A stretch of 64,000 nucleotides of DNA from Amorphophallus konjac (GCA_022559845.1 CM040118.1:444972053-445036052), one strand, 5' to 3'; positions 1 through 10,660 are shown, numbered from the stretch's first letter. The notes: generated by a model not told the origin, from the letters alone. A program made the numbers and translations.

Positions 1-953
1 AACGTTTGGCTTCCCCGTTAGTTTTGCTTCGAAGAGGACCCGTCAACGGTTCCAACGGCTCTGGCGGCACCTGATTCTGTGTTCGGGAGCGGTCGTGGCA
101 TCCTCTTCTTCCTGCTGTTGGAAACCTGAAGCTGTCAAAACTGAGGGTCTGCCACCCTGTTCAAGCCCCTACCCCGACCAGCAGCGGTTCCCAAAGAAAT
201 CAAAAAAAATTAAGCATCATTCCAATCCACTTACGAAGAATCTCCAAGTGGTCTCGCCTTTGGAAAAATTCTGGAGTGGCGACAGCATCGTGATAACCAT
301 CATTCAGTCCTGAAGCACAGACAGCGGACAGAACCGACATCGGCTTCCTTGTTGATCGCTAGTCGGTGGCACCCCTCCCCGCTTGGCCGGCTGAAGGCCC
401 CTCCCTGTGTGGAGGTAGTTTTGGATGTAAGATCAGTTAACCTCCACCCCTAGACTCCCCCCTTGCATGGGGTGTAGTGTTGTAACAATTTGAGCAGGTC
501 AAGCTACCCCGGCGCGGCGTGTGGGGAACCCACGCTTCCACGCTTGCCCACGTCTCCGAGCGGGACCGGTTTCTTCAAACCGGTCGAGTAAGTGCTCCAC
601 TCCTAGCTCCATTTAGTGCTTGTTCTTTCTAATATTAGTTAATAAACTCTGCTGGCCGTGAATGAGAGCCCGATCCTTAAGCCCCTTTGCTATAAGTGAT
701 CACCGTGGGAAAAGAGTGAAGCCGATGCCCTCGGCACTTTGTCGGCCCCATTGAATTGGGCCTCCACACCTTTGGGGAACAAACTTTGGCCTTGCTGGCC
801 CTCTACCAGCAAGGGCCCAGCCCTCACATCCTCCACTTGGCATTGCCAAGTTACCCCGGGTCTTGGGTGAGTGACGGGTGAGCGGCCGCCGTTATCGGTC
901 CGTCTTGATTACAATTGTGCTTGCTTACTTGAGTCCTTGGTTGTGTCACATCA
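1..953 (+). mobile_element. 3' part of a C-like LTR (element cut by window start)
   Basis: This plus-oriented LTR piece ends in TTGTGTCACATCA. It shares blocks with the LTR of element C at 32166-33119: a CCGCTTGGCCGGCTGAAGG block, a GACCGGTTT/AAACCGGTC hairpin at 564-585 and an ACTTGGC/GCCAAGT hairpin at 835-851. No primer-binding site follows at 954, so it is a 3' LTR or a solo LTR. The other end and the target-site duplication are outside the window. It is clearly diverged from C. Confidence 0.75.
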
Positions 954-963
954 CTATAAATAG
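954..963 (+). promoter_or_regulatory. TATA-like box CTATAAATAG
   Basis: The same ten bases form the putative TATA box in the LTRs of A, F and D on the opposite strand. Here the box abuts an LTR end, so it may be a promoter split by insertion. No transcript start can be seen. Confidence 0.3.
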
Positions 964-1580
964 AGACCCCCCCTCAGTCCGGGGAGGAGCTTTTATGAGA
1001 TCCGATAGGCTACCGGAGCCCAAAGGCTGCCGGAGTCATTTCTAATCCATGGGGTCTTTTGTAGGGGGAGGTTCTGCCGGCTTCTCGGGTGCCCGTGCTC
1101 GCAAGAGGAAGGTCATCTTCGTCCACCGCGCTTCCACGTCGTCCCTACGCTGCCGAAGCTCCACCGGATCTCTCCATCGGCACATCCAATAAGCCAATTC
1201 TCTCCCCCTTCTTCTTCGTAGTTCTTTACATTCATCATTTCGCATCCTCTATCTCCCTTCATAAGGGTGCCTTCTCTTATATACTTCTTGCATTCATCAT
1301 CGCACTTTCCTCCTACTCGAGTCCGAGAGGGGTTTAAACCACACCAACCAGGTGTGTGTTCTGTCACGATTTCATTATTTTTTTCGCAAGGGATTGATAC
1401 TACACTGCCATCTTCTAATTCCGTTTATTTACTATCTGTTGTTTTGCAAGGGTAACCGAAGAAAGCCCTCTCCGTCGGCCGGTCGAAGGGGGAGGAAGAA
1501 GCAAGCCGCCACTTCCTGCTAGTGAGGTAGGTGCGATCACTCTTTATTTTGGGGTCTTTGGCCCTTGACGATCACATCAT

Positions 1581-2110
1581 ATTCTCGACGCCGCGGCGAG
1601 TCACTTCCCCAATGGCCGTATAAATTCCCGTTCTTATATTCTCTTTATATTCCGTTATATTCTTATCTGCTCATATTCTCGAGGCCGCGGCGAGTCAATT
1701 CCCCAATGGCCGTTTAAATTCATGTTCTTATATTCTCTTTATATTCTGTTATATTCTTATCTGCTCATATTCTCGAGGCCGCAGCAAGTCACTTCCCCAA
1801 TGGCCATTTAAATTTCCGTTCTTATATTCTCTTTATATTTTGTTATATTCTTATCTGCTCGTATCCTCGAGGCCACGGCGAGTCACTTCCCGCAATGGCC
1901 ATTTGAATTCTGTCCTTTCTCTTGTATATCTTGAATTGCTGCTATATCTGCTATACTCTCGAGGCCGCGGCGAGTCACTTCCCGCAATGGCCGTTTCAAT
2001 TCTTGCTATTTGATTTCTGCACCATTCCCGTCCCCCCGAGGCCGCGGCGAGTCACTTCCCGCTATGGCCGTTTAACCCCCATATCTTGCTATATTGCATT
2101 TGTCCCGCTC
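1581..2110 (+). repeat. Tandem repeat, about 94-bp then 78-bp units
   Basis: Units begin near 1581, 1675, 1769, 1863, 1955 and 2033, with a decayed seventh from about 2112. Each starts with an ATTCTCGAGGCCGCGGCGAG-type core followed by a CACTTCCC and AATGGCCGTTTAAATTC block. The first three units also carry AT-rich TTATATTCT spacers; later units are shortened. The period is about 94 bp for units 1-4 and about 78 bp after that. Confidence 0.85.
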
Positions 2111-2466
2111 GCCCCGCCGGAGCAATCTCCCGTGGTGGCCCCTTCTCTTTTCTCTTATTTCTGTGTTGCAGCAAACAAAACGAGCCCGCGCGCTCCACAT
2201 TTTCATTTCTCAAACCGCGTGACGTCGCTCACAGTGCCCCAGGGAGGATGACGGAGACAGGATAGCGTAATCTTCCACCGAAATCTCCGTTTCAAATTTG
2301 ATGTTTTTTTTGGAGATCGGTGGAGATCATATAGTAGGAGGGAGGAGATGGTGGAGGGGGAAGTTGGAGAGGGAAGAGAGACGGGGAAAGGATCAGAAGA
2401 GGAGAACCACATGTTGAAAAGATTGGAGGAGGAGGTCCACATAGTAGAGAGATCAATGGGCGGGCA

Positions 2467-2891
2467 TTACCCGCATACACAAGGTATAATTAACACCTCG
2501 GTTGGCAGTTCCGTGAAATACGGATCAATCATGATCGGAGGTGAACGAGGTATAGATTCCAGCTGCTGGAAGAGAGATATGAGACAAGAGGGAGACCAAG
2601 AAAAGACAACGGGCGAGCTCCCCTTTTCCCACGGGCGGTTAGCTGGCTTCTTCGGCTTCCACTGCACAAGCCGTACTTCCTGATTCTTTTGGCAGCTTTC
2701 ATCTTCAAGGAACATCCTGGCAAACGCTCGGCTGTAGTCAAGCATATCATCGACTGGCCCCTTCGACAGAAGAGGTAGACTGGCAACTGTGCAAGCTGTG
2801 GTCTTCTTCTCGGAGTGTACTGACCGCGGGTTCAATATGCCTGGCTGGAGAGGCCCTCTTATGAAATGCTGGCAGTAATCCCAGGTAAGCG
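2467..2891 (-). pseudogene. Element D remnant downstream of protease/G-patch
   Basis: This is the continuation of D across the insertion of A: removing A with one copy of its AAGCG duplication joins 2891 to the D sequence at 29978. Minus-strand reading gives an open stretch of roughly 140 codons ending at 2467, but it is not in the same frame as the G-patch. I recognise no RT, RNase H or integrase motif in it. It is probably decayed or non-autonomous Tat sequence. Confidence 0.45.
2887..2891. repeat. Target-site duplication AAGCG of element A (left)
   Basis: AAGCG here matches AAGCG at 29973-29977 directly after the other end of element A. A 5-bp duplication is the expected Ty3/gypsy integration footprint. 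Confidence 0.9.
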
Positions 2892-4755
2892 TGATGTGAC
2901 ACAGACTGTTGGAGAATGCAGCAAGTGGACGTGTTCCCTTGGACCTAAATCGCAAACACAATCGCAAGAATTGAGATTGCCGGAAATCGCCAATCCTCTG
3001 AGCGCACCCGCTTCCCGTGGTGACTCGGTGATGCCGAGTCGAGGTGGTGGAGCAAGACCCTTGCTGGCAGAGGGCCAGCAGGGCTATGGTTACCCTCCCA
3101 AGGGAACGGTGTCCACAATCAAGGGGCTGGTTAGGTGCCTTGGGGCACTCGGTCACTCTCTCTCTAAAGCCCACGATGACCGCACGTAAGCTGGATGCTC
3201 CGGGGTCGAGCACTCTCTCACCGACCAGCGGAATAGTTTTTCGGATATTAAAGAAACAAACATTGAGGGGAGCAAGGGCTGGAGCTTACCCGGTTGGTTT
3301 GAAGAAACAAACCCCGTTCGGAGACAAGGGCGAGAGGAGAAGTGTGGGTTCCCCGCACACTGCGTCGACTGAAGCTTCGACCTGTTAAAAGTTTACATGT
3401 ACTACGTCTCACGAAGGAGGGGGGATCTCAGGGTGGGGAGAATTGTATTATAAACAAACACTACCTCCACACAGGGAGGGGTGGTAAGCCGGCCAGGCGG
3501 GGAGGGACGTGAAGCTAAGGACGGAGCTGAACTGCCCCTTCGAGGTTCTGCCCGCCTATTCTGCTCGTTGACAGGTACCCGCTGTTGGATTTCCTGAGGA
3601 CACTCCCAAACTCGAAAACTAACGGGACCAGTGCCAAAAACGTCGCTGGCTGGTCCAGGATGTGTCCTGAATTTCGTCGGGACGTCGGGTTGTTGCTGTC
3701 GGCTGAGGTGCGGGCTGGACCGGTGCTGCTTGGTTCTGGTTCGGGCGGAGCCCAGATTGTAGAAGCAGGTTGACGACGTTACCACGATCGCTCCCGTGAT
3801 CCGATCGAGGCAGGACCAAGATGGTTGCGAGCGTGGTTGAGTCTTCTTCGTTCAGCAATAAAGAATGGCCCCAGACAAGGTCAGGGTCAAGAGATATGTT
3901 TAGAAGAGTGGGAGGGGGTCTGGATGGATCCCGACTGACATGATCTGTGACCCTGGAGTAGAAAAATCGGAACGAGCTGCTCCGGGCTTCAATCGGTGCC
4001 CCACTGGATGCGTTGGATAGGCGACTGGGGGAACATCACTCCAGCAAAGTGGCGTGCTAAGGGGAGTTCTGGTGTGGTCGCTGTAGCTTGTGAACTGCAG
4101 CTCTGGTCCCTGCTCAGGTCCCAGTTGCGCAGTCGGATGAAAATGAGCCTCCCGGGTGCCTCCGAACTCGGATAGGGGCGAGACCGCCTCACCTGCGAAG
4201 CTAGCTATAAGAGCTTTCCGTTGATGTATGGCACACCTCCAGGAACACCGGGATGTGGGTGTGGCTGCCGCTGCAACAGTCAGGAACTCTGCTGACCTTC
4301 TTCTGCACACAAGTCAATAGGGATGGGTTCTTGGTGGGCGTTTGATGGGTATGGGGGTGGAGGAGTTGCTGCAAGTGGAGAGCTGGGTGGGAGGGCGTTG
4401 GTGGTGGGAGGTGGCAGCAAGGGGGGACTAGGAATGGGGGTGTGGGGAGTTCTTGGGGTGTCAATGGGGGAGTGGGGGGGGGGTCGCCCAAGGGCTAAGG
4501 GAGGGGGTAATGGGGTTGGGGTGCGCAGCTAGGAGAGGGAGGGGGATTAAAATCCCCTAGGGAATGTGAGGAGGTGTGTGGGGAAGAGGGAGGGATGCTT
4601 GGGGAAGAGGGAAGGGTGCTTGGGGGAGAGGGAAGGGTGCTAGGGAAGTGGGAGGGTTGCTTTGGGATACGAAGGGGTGCTTGGGTAGTGGTGAGAGTGA
4701 ATGGGGATTTATGGGTCTTGGGGAGGTGAAGGGTTGTATTTAATGGGGGAGCTGA

Positions 4756-4905
4756 TGTGGCAAGGAGGGAGGAGAGAGAGGGGGGGCGAAATTGGGAGAG
4801 AGAGAGAGGGGAGGAGAGAGAGAGGGGGTCGCCCCTTTAGAGAGAGAGGGGGAGAGAGAGAGAGCTAGAGAGAGAGAATGAGAGGTAGAGAGAGAGAGGG
4901 GGATT
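4756..4905. repeat. GA/CT microsatellite-rich leader of A LTR
   Basis: Imperfect GAGAGAGAGGGG runs on the plus strand give CT-rich RNA just downstream of the TATA box in the element's own direction. The same feature recurs in A's right LTR (29478-29580), F (21108-21220, 26350-26461) and E (49478-49510, 56930-56955). Confidence 0.8.
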
Positions 4906-4972
4906 CTCACAATGGCTTTATGGAATGCTTAATTCAAATTCTTCATTAGTCCACCAAGGGGGGTTTGGGGTC

Positions 4973-4982
4973 CTATTTATAG
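4973..4982 (-). promoter_or_regulatory. TATA box of A left LTR
   Basis: Minus strand reads CTATAAATAG about 310 bases into the LTR. The same box occurs in the right LTR at 29654-29663. It is followed downstream on the minus strand by a CT-rich microsatellite. Confidence 0.6.
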
Positions 4983-5291
4983 GGACCCAAACTTTTACAT
5001 GACAAGACTACCCCTGGCTTTACACATAATGACCAAGCTGTCCAAAAAGCAACCAAGGGGTAGATGAAGACTAAAACATAGGGAAATGACTTAGGACCTA
5101 GGATGATGACTCAAATAAAGAGGAAAATTACATCAAAATGACTCAAACAAAAGTAAGAAATACATCAAAATGATCTAAGTAGAAAAGCAAAGAGTCGAGG
5201 GGGCCCTGCTTGACATGGAGCTCGATCCTATTCCTCTCCAGGAGGAAGTGAAGTCCCAAGCCAGAGAGAATCGTGAGTGATGTCCCCATCA

Positions 5292-5330
5292 ATTCCCCCG
5301 GGCTGCAAAAAGCTCGACTTTGTCGAGTAG
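5292..5330 (-). promoter_or_regulatory. PPT region of A with adjacent CTCGAC/GTCGAG hairpin
   Basis: On the minus strand a CTCGAC-AAA-GTCGAG inverted repeat is followed by GCAGCCCGGGGGAAT and then the LTR start TGATGGGG. The polypurine tract is short (GGGGGAA). The inverted repeat is also present at the same place in C and F and, with one mismatch, in E. Confidence 0.55.
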
Positions 5331-5350
5331 GGACCTGCCCTGCTGTGATA

Positions 5351-6724
5351 CTACTCCAATATGCCAGGGTCCAGCTGTTGGAGATCCTCCTGACTCACCC
5401 AGGCATCATCCGAAGGCGGCCGTCCCTTCCACCTAACCAGATATCGCTCATATGCCTTGCTCCGGGTAGTAGTGATCTGTTTATCTAATATCCGGTCCAC
5501 TTGCTCACGCTGGTTCCTTGGGCCTGGTGGAGCTCTCTTATGGGTAGGGGCTCTCTCAAAGGATGGAACAGGCTGGATGTCCTCACTGGGTGTCACCGTG
5601 GGACCCTTGTATGGCACCAGGTCAGCCACGTTGAAAGTGGGACTTACTCCGTATTCCTCAAGGAGGTCTAGCACATAAGCATTAGTGCCAACGCGCCTCA
5701 GAACCTGGAAGGGGCCTGCTCCACGAGACCTCAATTTTGAGACATTTCCAGGGAATAATCTCTCAGTCCTCACCATCACAAAATCACCGACACGAAATTC
5801 TTGGTGGCGGCGGTGGGAATCGGCTAATTTCTTGTATACCTCATTGCTCTTGTTGATTTGTTTGCGAATGGTGCCATGCAGTGTCATGAATGATGATCCT
5901 CTAGAGATGAAGGGAGGGCCTGGACAACCAAATTCAGCCCTATCAAGTGTTACATTGGTTTTGACGGACTTAGGAGGACCGGGGCATCCATAAATGATTC
6001 TATCAGGTATGGGTGCAGTGAATGTCGGAGGACCCGGACTTCCATGTATACTTCTATTATGCATAAGATGGATGATGAGTGGGGGAGAACCTGCATATCC
6101 AAATGTAAACCTGTCGTGCACTGGACCTAGTGTGTGTGTGACACAAATGAGATGACTTGACTTACTAGCCCTACCAAATGATGCAAAATATAGTGACACA
6201 TGCATTTCCATCCAAATGGCATCTTCTATGTGTGTGGCTTGGTGTGGGAGTTTCCACTCATAGGGGTCGAAGGGGTCTAGGAAAGTGGAGTGGGCTTGGA
6301 CCAATAAGGTGGGTGAGGGTAGGAAGGAGTGGGTGGTGAGTGATGCAGGTTGGTTACATGAGTACTCGGAAGCCCATTGGAAGGGGTCAAAAGGATCAAG
6401 ATGGGTCGAGGGGTGGGTGAAGTGGAGGTGGGCCTTAATCCAAGAGATAGACCTGGGGTCCCTAGCGCACGTGGGGAAGTGGAAATCATGAACCCGATGG
6501 GACCTAACGTACTGCTCCTTGCAAAGGGGCGAGGGGTAAGGAAAGGTGTAGGTGGGAAAGGAGGTGGGTTGGCAATGAGGGTCTAGCGGGAAGGGATCAT
6601 GCAGATCTAAGAGGACTTGGGTTGAGGGGAATGAGGTTTCTTCCCATCCTAGACTTTGGGCACTCCAAAGCATACACTCCCTAGTGTGGCCTAGGCACTG
6701 GTCTCCTAATGGGGTAAGTACCAA
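5351..6724 (-). pseudogene. Element A ORF2: DPFDP motifs, GCPGPP repeats, integrase C-terminus and chromodomain
   Basis: An open frame of 457 codons that starts in a frame different from ORF1, so a frameshift separates the two. In order: a region with two DPFDPxxW motifs (about residues 125-175); four degenerate repeats ending GYAGSP, GSPGPP, GCPGPP and GCPGPP (about 205-275); a basic segment and SH3-like integrase C-terminal segment with GDFVMVRTERL and GAGPFQVLRR; and a chromodomain with RYLVRWKGRP and AWVSQEDL near the end. The integrase tail and chromodomain closely resemble those of element E. In chromoviruses the chromodomain targets integration to marked heterochromatin. No RT or integrase catalytic core lies upstream, so the protein would need partner enzymes. 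The GCPGPP part matches no family I know. Confidence 0.75.
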
Positions 6725-8091
6725 AGTGGATTCCCTAGGTGGAGTGCCCTTTCCTTGTGGTAGGGGGTGGTGTAAAACTCATCGGGCTCGGGTAGAAACA
6801 ATAAGAGCTCACTCGTGCAAGGACCTTTGGTGTAAATGGAGGTGATGGACCCGGTAGAGGGGTGTGAGAAACTAAGGTACCCCATGTCGCTTGCTCCTAA
6901 GGCCAGTATGTTTGTCACCTCTATTTGCCTTAGTATACCATTAATCAAGTCCCTCAGGGTTCCTACAAAGTAGAATGAATGGTAGGTTGTGTGGAATGGT
7001 GGGGTGGGCACGATTGGGTTGTGGTTATCCATGGAGGGGCACGTGACGTGGAGGAGGAGGTTTTGCTTTAGCCACTCAATGAGGGGTTCCCCTAAAATCA
7101 CAATTCTCATGGAGGGAGGGGTGGGGGGACTTGGTTGGTCATCTTGTAACTCTCGGGGGAGGGTGCACCCAGTTAGGCTCAATGGGTTTTCTTTGGGTAG
7201 GGATGAGTTCTCTAGACCCAACTCTTGGCATTGGGCTTCATATTCCTCTTCCCAATCTAGGGGAGCCTCATGGACTTCGGTCACCTCCTCAAGTTCCCCT
7301 TGGGTAAGGGTAACTATTTCTTCAGTCAGTATGTTGGACATCTCTCGTGAAGGGCATTGATTGATGAAGTGTCCAAAGCCTCTACACTTAGAGCATTGTT
7401 GTCTATTTCCCTGAGTGGCCTCACCCACACTTGGCCCATTGGAACTCCCTTCTCGCCGGGGTATGAGTTGACTAGGGGTGACTCTTGTCGGATGAGGGGT
7501 GGGAGGAAGATGAGTGGGCCGAAATGGTGTACTTTCATTTGGACATGGCGGGGGTATCTTCAAGAGAGGGGCTGGGTTGGCACTGGGTCCCATGTCCTCG
7601 GGATCATCCGATCGTGGAGTGAACCTAGGAGACCTAGAGAACCATGTCATTCCTAAGGGATGGTTATCCAGGTTATCTTGGGGATGCCTTTCCTCGTGCC
7701 CGTAATGTCGGGGCCTCTCATAGTCATAATATGGATCATAGTCCGACCCTTCACTATCAAACTCATCCCGTGGAGGCCAGACCCTAAGGTCATGGTTCCT
7801 AAGTGGGGGCTCATTGACTTCCCTCTCAAATTCATCCCGTGGGGGCCGAGCTCTAGGGCCGTAGTTCCTAAGTGGGGGTTCATTGGCTTCGCATCCAAAT
7901 TCATACCGTGGGGGCCGAGCTCTAGGGCCGTAGCTCCTAGGTGGGGGTTCATTGGCTTCCCATCCAAATTCATCCCGTGGGGGCCGAGCTCTAGGGCCGT
8001 GGTTCCATTTTGCTTCCAACCGGTCAAGTCGGGTGGTGATGGTATCTAGCTGATCAAGAAGGTTGTTGACGGCAGCGTCAAATCGGTCCAT
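6706..8091 (-). pseudogene. Element A ORF1: gag-like N-terminus, zinc knuckle and domain X
   Basis: I place the start at the ATG at 8091 (MDRFDAAV), which aligns with F's MDRFDTLT; the open frame also extends upstream without a better start. In order: a short gag N-terminal helix-like segment ending RLDRLEAK; four tandem 23-residue repeats around GPRARPPRDEF; a Pro-rich linker; a CCHC knuckle CSKCRGFGHFINQCP; an acidic LDWEEEYEAQ block shared with E's gag-protease linker; then domain X (7111-6776) from ILGEPLIEWLK to LLLFLPEPDE. Where E has its protease, A has domain X. The frame ends at 6706 and continues shifted in ORF2. A role as a co-packaged structural protein is inference. Confidence 0.7.
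7740..8002 (-). repeat. Four in-frame 69-bp tandem repeats in A gag linker
   Basis: The block GGGGGCCGAGCTCTAGGG recurs at 7841, 7910 and 7979, an exact 69-bp spacing. A fourth, more diverged unit lies near 7770. Each encodes about 23 residues around PPRDEF. Element E has the related segment only twice with 63-bp spacing (54594, 54657). Confidence 0.85.
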
Positions 8092-8209
8092 GGGTACTTG
8101 GGGTGTCTCCCTAGGGTGGTCATGCAAAGGAGCGATGAAAAACACGATGCAAGGGAGACCCAAATGCCAATGCCCTAGGACTAGACTCGTAGAGACAAGT
8201 CTAAAACTT

Positions 8210-8221
8210 GCTCTGATACCA
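8210..8221 (-). promoter_or_regulatory. Primer-binding site of element A
   Basis: GCTCTGATACCA on plus is the complement of TGGTATCAGAGC, matching the 3' end of plant initiator Met tRNA. It lies two bases inside the right LTR boundary, which fixes the element as minus-strand. Confidence 0.92.
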
Positions 8222-8223
8222 TT

Positions 8224-8475
8224 TGATGTGACACAAACTGTGGGAGAATGCAGCAAATGGATGTGTTCCCTTAGACCTAAATTGCAAACACAATCACAAG
8301 AATTGAGATTGCCGGAAATCGCCAATCCTCCGCGCACACCAGCTTCCCGTGGTGACTCGGTGATGCCGAGTCGAGGTGGTGGAGCAAGACCCTTGCTGGC
8401 AGAGGGCCAATAGGGCTATGGTTTCCCTCCCAAGGGAACGGTGCCCACAATCAAGGGGCTGGCTCGGTGACTTGG
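8224..8475 (-). repeat. Element A right LTR, first segment
   Basis: It matches 2892-3140 of the left LTR, including the GACTCGG/CCGAGTC hairpin at 8354-8372. It is cut at 8475 by element B and continues at 27831. Confidence 0.92.
8471..8475. repeat. Target-site duplication CTTGG of element B (left)
   Basis: CTTGG is repeated at 27826-27830. Removing B and one copy restores ACTTGGGGCACTGGG, which matches the uninterrupted left LTR of A at about 3134. Confidence 0.92.
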
Positions 8476-8756
8476 TGTTAGGACCGCCAATTGGGCACTG
8501 ACCCAATTGAGAATAAATCAGACCCATAAGCTCAACGGACAAACAAAAAAAAATCTGGACAGATTATCTAAGAACCCTTAGATAATTCGTAACTTAACGA
8601 AGGAAGATCAGAATGGAATGAGACTAGGCTCATTAAAAAACTTGGGCCCTTGGCCCAAACTCTTATGTTGAGGTGGAGACCCAATTCACACCAGAACCCA
8701 TGGTTCTAAGCCCTATTCTGCCCGCTAACATAAGGAGGTGAGACCATTAGGCGAAT

Positions 8757-9330
8757 TTGCATGTGATTAATGAAAAAATCATAACTCCTGATAGGGATAA
8801 TAAAATTCGATGAAACCACAACAAAAATTTAAATCAAGAAGCCCTCTAGATTTCATCTGAAGACACCCTAACCCAAATCCCAACAGCAAAATGCACCCAC
8901 TCGCATTTATGATCAGGTAGATGAAGGGTCGCGACTGGAACACGGGAAATGAAGGTTAATGTTGCAAAAATCATAACTCATTCTAGGATTGATGAACTTC
9001 GATGAAACCACCACCAAAATTTAGATCCAGAAGTCTACTTGATTTCATCTGAAGACACCCCAACTCAAATCCCAACAGAAAATGCGCTTACTCACATTTA
9101 TGATCAGATATACGAAGGGTCACAACTAAAAACATGGGAAATGAATGTTAATATTGCAAAAATAATAACTCATGCTAGGATTGATGAAAGTCAATGAAAC
9201 CATGACCCAAAGTTAGATTAAGAAGTCTTCTTGATTTCATATGAAGACGTCCCAACCTAATTCTGAACAGAAAAGCGTGCCCACTAGCATTTATGACCGA
9301 TGGTCATAAGGTCACACCTGTTCAACTCGA
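8757..9330 (+). repeat. Three 192-bp tandem units in U3 of B 5' LTR
   Basis: AATCATAACTC-type landmarks fall at 8777, 8969 and 9161, exactly 192 bp apart. Each unit also contains GATGAAACCA, TTGATTTCATCTGAAGACA and CCCACTCGCATTTATGA motifs. The 3' LTR copy keeps the same spacing (16996, 17188, 17380). Such units just upstream of a promoter may act as repeated enhancers, which is inference. Confidence 0.88.
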
Positions 9331-9425
9331 ACGGATGCTTAGCATTAACCCCTCTTTAAGCCAGCGACCTGGAAGCTGGGCTGAACCTTGCTGGACATGG
9401 GACAGGCCTTGGGAGGATTAAAACC

Positions 9426-9433
9426 TATATAAA
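9426..9433 (+). promoter_or_regulatory. TATA box of B 5' LTR
   Basis: TATATAAA lies about 950 bases into the LTR, downstream of the 192-bp repeats and upstream of the GTCTGTGCATG array. The same box is at 17645-17652 in the 3' LTR. Confidence 0.65.
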
Positions 9434-9859
9434 GCAGTGGGTTCCTCGGGTGATCAGCCTTTAGCAACACTTATCCTCAAACACCCACCATCTATGGTTT
9501 CTCTCGGGTAAGGAAGAGAAGTGAGGAACCTTGGCATTTCGTAAAGGGAGAACCTGCAGTGAAGTCTTGGGTGGATCTGGGGTGTGGAGCTCATCCCCGG
9601 ATCGGAACGAAAAGCTTTGGGGGGATCTGGGCTGTGGATTTCATCCCCGGATCGTCAGTTTACCATCTCAAAGGTAGGCACCTAACCTCAAACTTTAGGG
9701 GGTCGATGATGTATTAGAATGGTTTTGAAACAAATTTTTCTACACTCTAAAAGAGGGATTAAGGGCATATGGGGACCACCATCATGTTCATTCTGATTCT
9801 GTCATTCGTTAAGTTCTCTTGGGTTTCATAAGTCCCCACAGCCCCTAGGAAAAAGGGGT

Positions 9860-10660
9860 CTGTGCATTTTTGTAAGGTCTGTCCACTCTTGTCCATACGT
9901 AGGTAAAAAAGGGGTCCATACATGTTTTAAGTAAAGTCCGTGCATGATTTAGTAAAGAAGGTCCATACATGTTTTAAGTAAAGTCCGTGCATGATTTAGT
10001 AAAGAAGGTCCATGCATGTTTTAAGTGAAGTCCATGCATGATTTAGTGAAGAAGGTACGTGCATGTTTTGAGTAAAGTCTGTACAAGTTTGCATTAGCCA
10101 TGGGAAGGTCCATGCTTGTTTTAAGTAAAGTCTGTGCATGATTTAGTGAAGAAGGTCCGTGCATGTTTTGAGTAAAGTCTGTGCAAGTTTGCATTAGCCA
10201 TGGGAAGGTCCATGCATGTTTTAAGTGAAGTCTATGCATATTTTGTAAAGTCTGTGCATGTATTATAATAAAGTCTGTGCAGATTTTGTAGTAAAGTCTG
10301 TGCAGGTTCTAGTAATGGTAAGGTTTGTGCATGTTTCGTGAAGTCTGTGCATGTTCTAGTGAAGTCGGTGCAGGTTTAGTTCAAAACATAAGCAGGGTCT
10401 GTGCAAGTTTCAGTAAAGTCTGTGCATGTTTGTAAAGTCTGTGCATGTTTTAAAGTAAAGTCTTTGCATTATTTATAAAGTCTATGCACTTCTTGTCCAT
10501 GCATAGGTAAAAGAGGTTTGTGCATGTTTTGTAAAGTCTGTGCATGTTTTATAGTAAAGTCTGTGCATGTTCTAGTGAAGTCAGTGCAGGTTTAGTTCAA
10601 AACATAAGTAGAGTTTGTGCATGTTTCAGTATGGTCTGTGCATGTTCTGCATAGACCCAA
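9860..10660 (+). repeat. Array of GTCTGTGCATGTTT-type short repeats (B 5' LTR)
   Basis: Dozens of imperfect units of about 20-35 bp with the core AAAGTCTGTGCATGTTTTA, with higher-order duplications that include GTTTGCATTAGCCATGGGAAGG. It lies in the transcribed part of the LTR. Confidence 0.85.

Larger units (their letters stand above)
954..2340. other. Non-coding stretch with TATA-like start and tandem repeats
   Basis: No convincing protein is encoded here. It opens with CTATAAATAG directly after the LTR end, then a C-rich run, and carries the tandem array described separately at 1581-2110. It lies between an LTR fragment and the left remnant of Tat element D. It may be D's 3' non-coding region, since Tat elements often carry tandem repeats there, or part of another plus-oriented LTR. 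The assignment is not settled. Confidence 0.4.
2892..5291 (-). repeat. Element A left LTR (3' LTR in element sense)
   Basis: It is 2400 bp, running from TGATGTGACACAGACTG to GATGTCCCCATCA. It matches the split right LTR (252 + 2142 bp). On the minus strand it starts TGATGGGGACATC and ends with the complement of TGATGTGACAC. It contains a TATA box (4973-4982), a CT-rich leader (4756-4905 as GA on plus) and conserved hairpins at 3022-3040 and near 3292-3312. Confidence 0.92.

Noticed and set aside
2467..3213. One continuous 248-codon minus frame
   Set aside because: It crosses the A/D boundary at 2892, so its first part is LTR sequence of A and its second part is D. Only the D part is considered.
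4323..4532. Gly-rich short plus-strand frame
   Set aside because: G-rich LTR sequence read as Gly/Trp codons, and antisense to the element's own transcript.
8224..8475. Possible solo LTR fragment
   Set aside because: Its continuation at 27831-29972 and the CTTGG duplication show that it is the first part of A's right LTR, split by B.
10021..10239. 72-codon minus frame with HGPS/CTDFT repeats (also 18240-18458)
   Set aside because: A translation of the GTCTGTGCATG minisatellite in B's LTRs on the antisense strand. Repeat-driven open frame, not a gene.
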